Below the pieces are notes generated by a model. That model searched no databases. It was not told where the DNA came from and saw nothing but the letters and a program-made list of their open reading frames with translations. The position numbers and the translations under genes are program-made. Of a DNA stretch of 6,009 nucleotides, positions 5,494 through 6,009 are shown one piece after another (within the stretch, counting starts at the first letter, position 1; each line of letters opens with the position of its first letter). The DNA lies in assembly GCA_027013265.1 (NCBI GenBank), contig JALUXQ010000221.1, positions 1 through 6,009 of the forward strand, given 5' to 3'. Source of the DNA: Campylobacteraceae bacterium. Its GTDB lineage: Bacteria > Campylobacterota > Campylobacteria > Campylobacterales > Sulfurospirillaceae.

Positions 5494-6009
5494 TCAAAAC
5501 AAAATAAAACAAATAGTAGAAAATACACTCATAGCGGACTCTTATTCGCTAGGGGCTCATTGGGTTTATGATGAAAAACAACTTGAAAATCTGGATATAG
5601 ACTGGGGGGAGTTAAATGCACCGCAAGCCATGTGGCACAAAGGAAAAAGTGCTGGAGATTTTACACATATTGGCGATCAGGCGTATTGGCTATATCAGTT
5701 TCTAAAAGGCAAAGAGAGCTTTGAGCCATCTACTTATCTAAACTTCTGGAAAGAAAAAATGTCAGATTATGACGGATATATAGATGGTGCGACAAGAGAG
5801 ACACTTGAAAATATAGAAAATGGCAATATGATTGGCTCAAACTCACACGATTTTTCAGTCATAGGCAGAATCACACCTTTGCTTCTTGTAAGTAAAAACG
5901 AAGATGCTTTTAGAGAAAATGTGCAAGAGTTTGTCAAACTATCTCACAACAATAAAACTGTCCTAGAGGCTGCTGATTTTTTCGCTAGATTACTTTTTGC
6001 TGTAGAAAA
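5486..6009 (+). CDS. ADP-ribosylglycohydrolase-like protein (crystallin J1-type subgroup), N-terminal 174 residues; gene runs off the right edge
   Basis: The frame is open from ATG 5486 to the window end. It begins MFSQNKIKQIVENTLIADSY, and residues 14-29 (TLIADSYSLGAHWVYD) match the opening helix of ADP-ribosylglycohydrolases, where GDALG is usual. GDFTHIGDQAYWLYQFL (57-73) falls where canonical enzymes carry TDDT, but here it reads HIGD, so the usual metal-binding Asp pair seems absent. DGATRETLENIENGN (100-114) and HDFSVIGRITPLL (121-133) match the next conserved blocks. This pattern resembles the J1-crystallin-like branch. Canonical members remove ADP-ribose from proteins or small molecules using two Mg ions. 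Whether this one is catalytic cannot be judged, because the C-terminal DxDT-type motif lies outside. It overlaps the PLP-enzyme gene by eight bases, so it is co-translated with sulfur-amino-acid functions. Confidence 0.82.
   Translation, partial: MFSQNKIKQIVENTLIADSYSLGAHWVYDEKQLENLDIDWGELNAPQAMWHKGKSAGDFTHIGDQAYWLYQFLKGKESFEPSTYLNFWKEKMSDYDGYIDGATRETLENIENGNMIGSNSHDFSVIGRITPLLLVSKNEDAFRENVQEFVKLSHNNKTVLEAADFFARLLFAVE

Overview
The window looks like chromosomal DNA from a Campylobacterota (epsilonproteobacterial) species, possibly a Sulfurimonas- or Sulfuricurvum-like lineage. The basis is low GC, an Ffh with an epsilon-type M domain, extended -10 promoters (TGnTATAAT) and short, tightly packed operons. 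This is a judgement from general similarity; no search was run, and the genus is a guess.

Layout. Positions 1-430 (minus strand) hold a MntA/HepT-type nucleotidyltransferase/HEPN toxin-antitoxin pair. The antitoxin comes first, and the toxin runs off the left edge. Positions 496-1839 (minus) hold a complete ffh, the signal recognition particle GTPase, starting at TTG. Positions 1840-1962 form a short divergent promoter region. Positions 1935-3317 (plus) encode a MATE-family exporter whose 5' end is problematic: the only in-frame start lies inside the apparent -10 box, while the ATG with a good ribosome binding site is one frame off. A near-consensus promoter at 3324-3352 then drives a plus-strand cluster of four genes: a DUF4395-type cysteine-containing membrane protein (3385-3822), an Rrf2-family repressor without the Fe-S cysteine triad (3819-4232), a PLP-dependent Cys/Met enzyme resembling O-acetylhomoserine sulfhydrylase (4249-5493), and an ADP-ribosylglycohydrolase-like protein cut by the right edge (5486-6009+).

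How the genes fit together. The last four genes overlap or sit within 16 bp of each other, so they are almost certainly one operon. An Rrf2 protein lacking cluster ligands next to a sulfur-amino-acid enzyme recalls CymR-type control of cysteine metabolism. The DUF4395 protein with a CxxC, and the ADP-ribosylglycohydrolase-like protein, are the unexplained partners; this cluster is the best candidate for something not yet described. The toxin-antitoxin pair and ffh are convincing but ordinary families. No rRNA, tRNA, CRISPR array, insertion sequence or convincing intrinsic terminator was seen. No gene-free stretch exceeds 130 bp.
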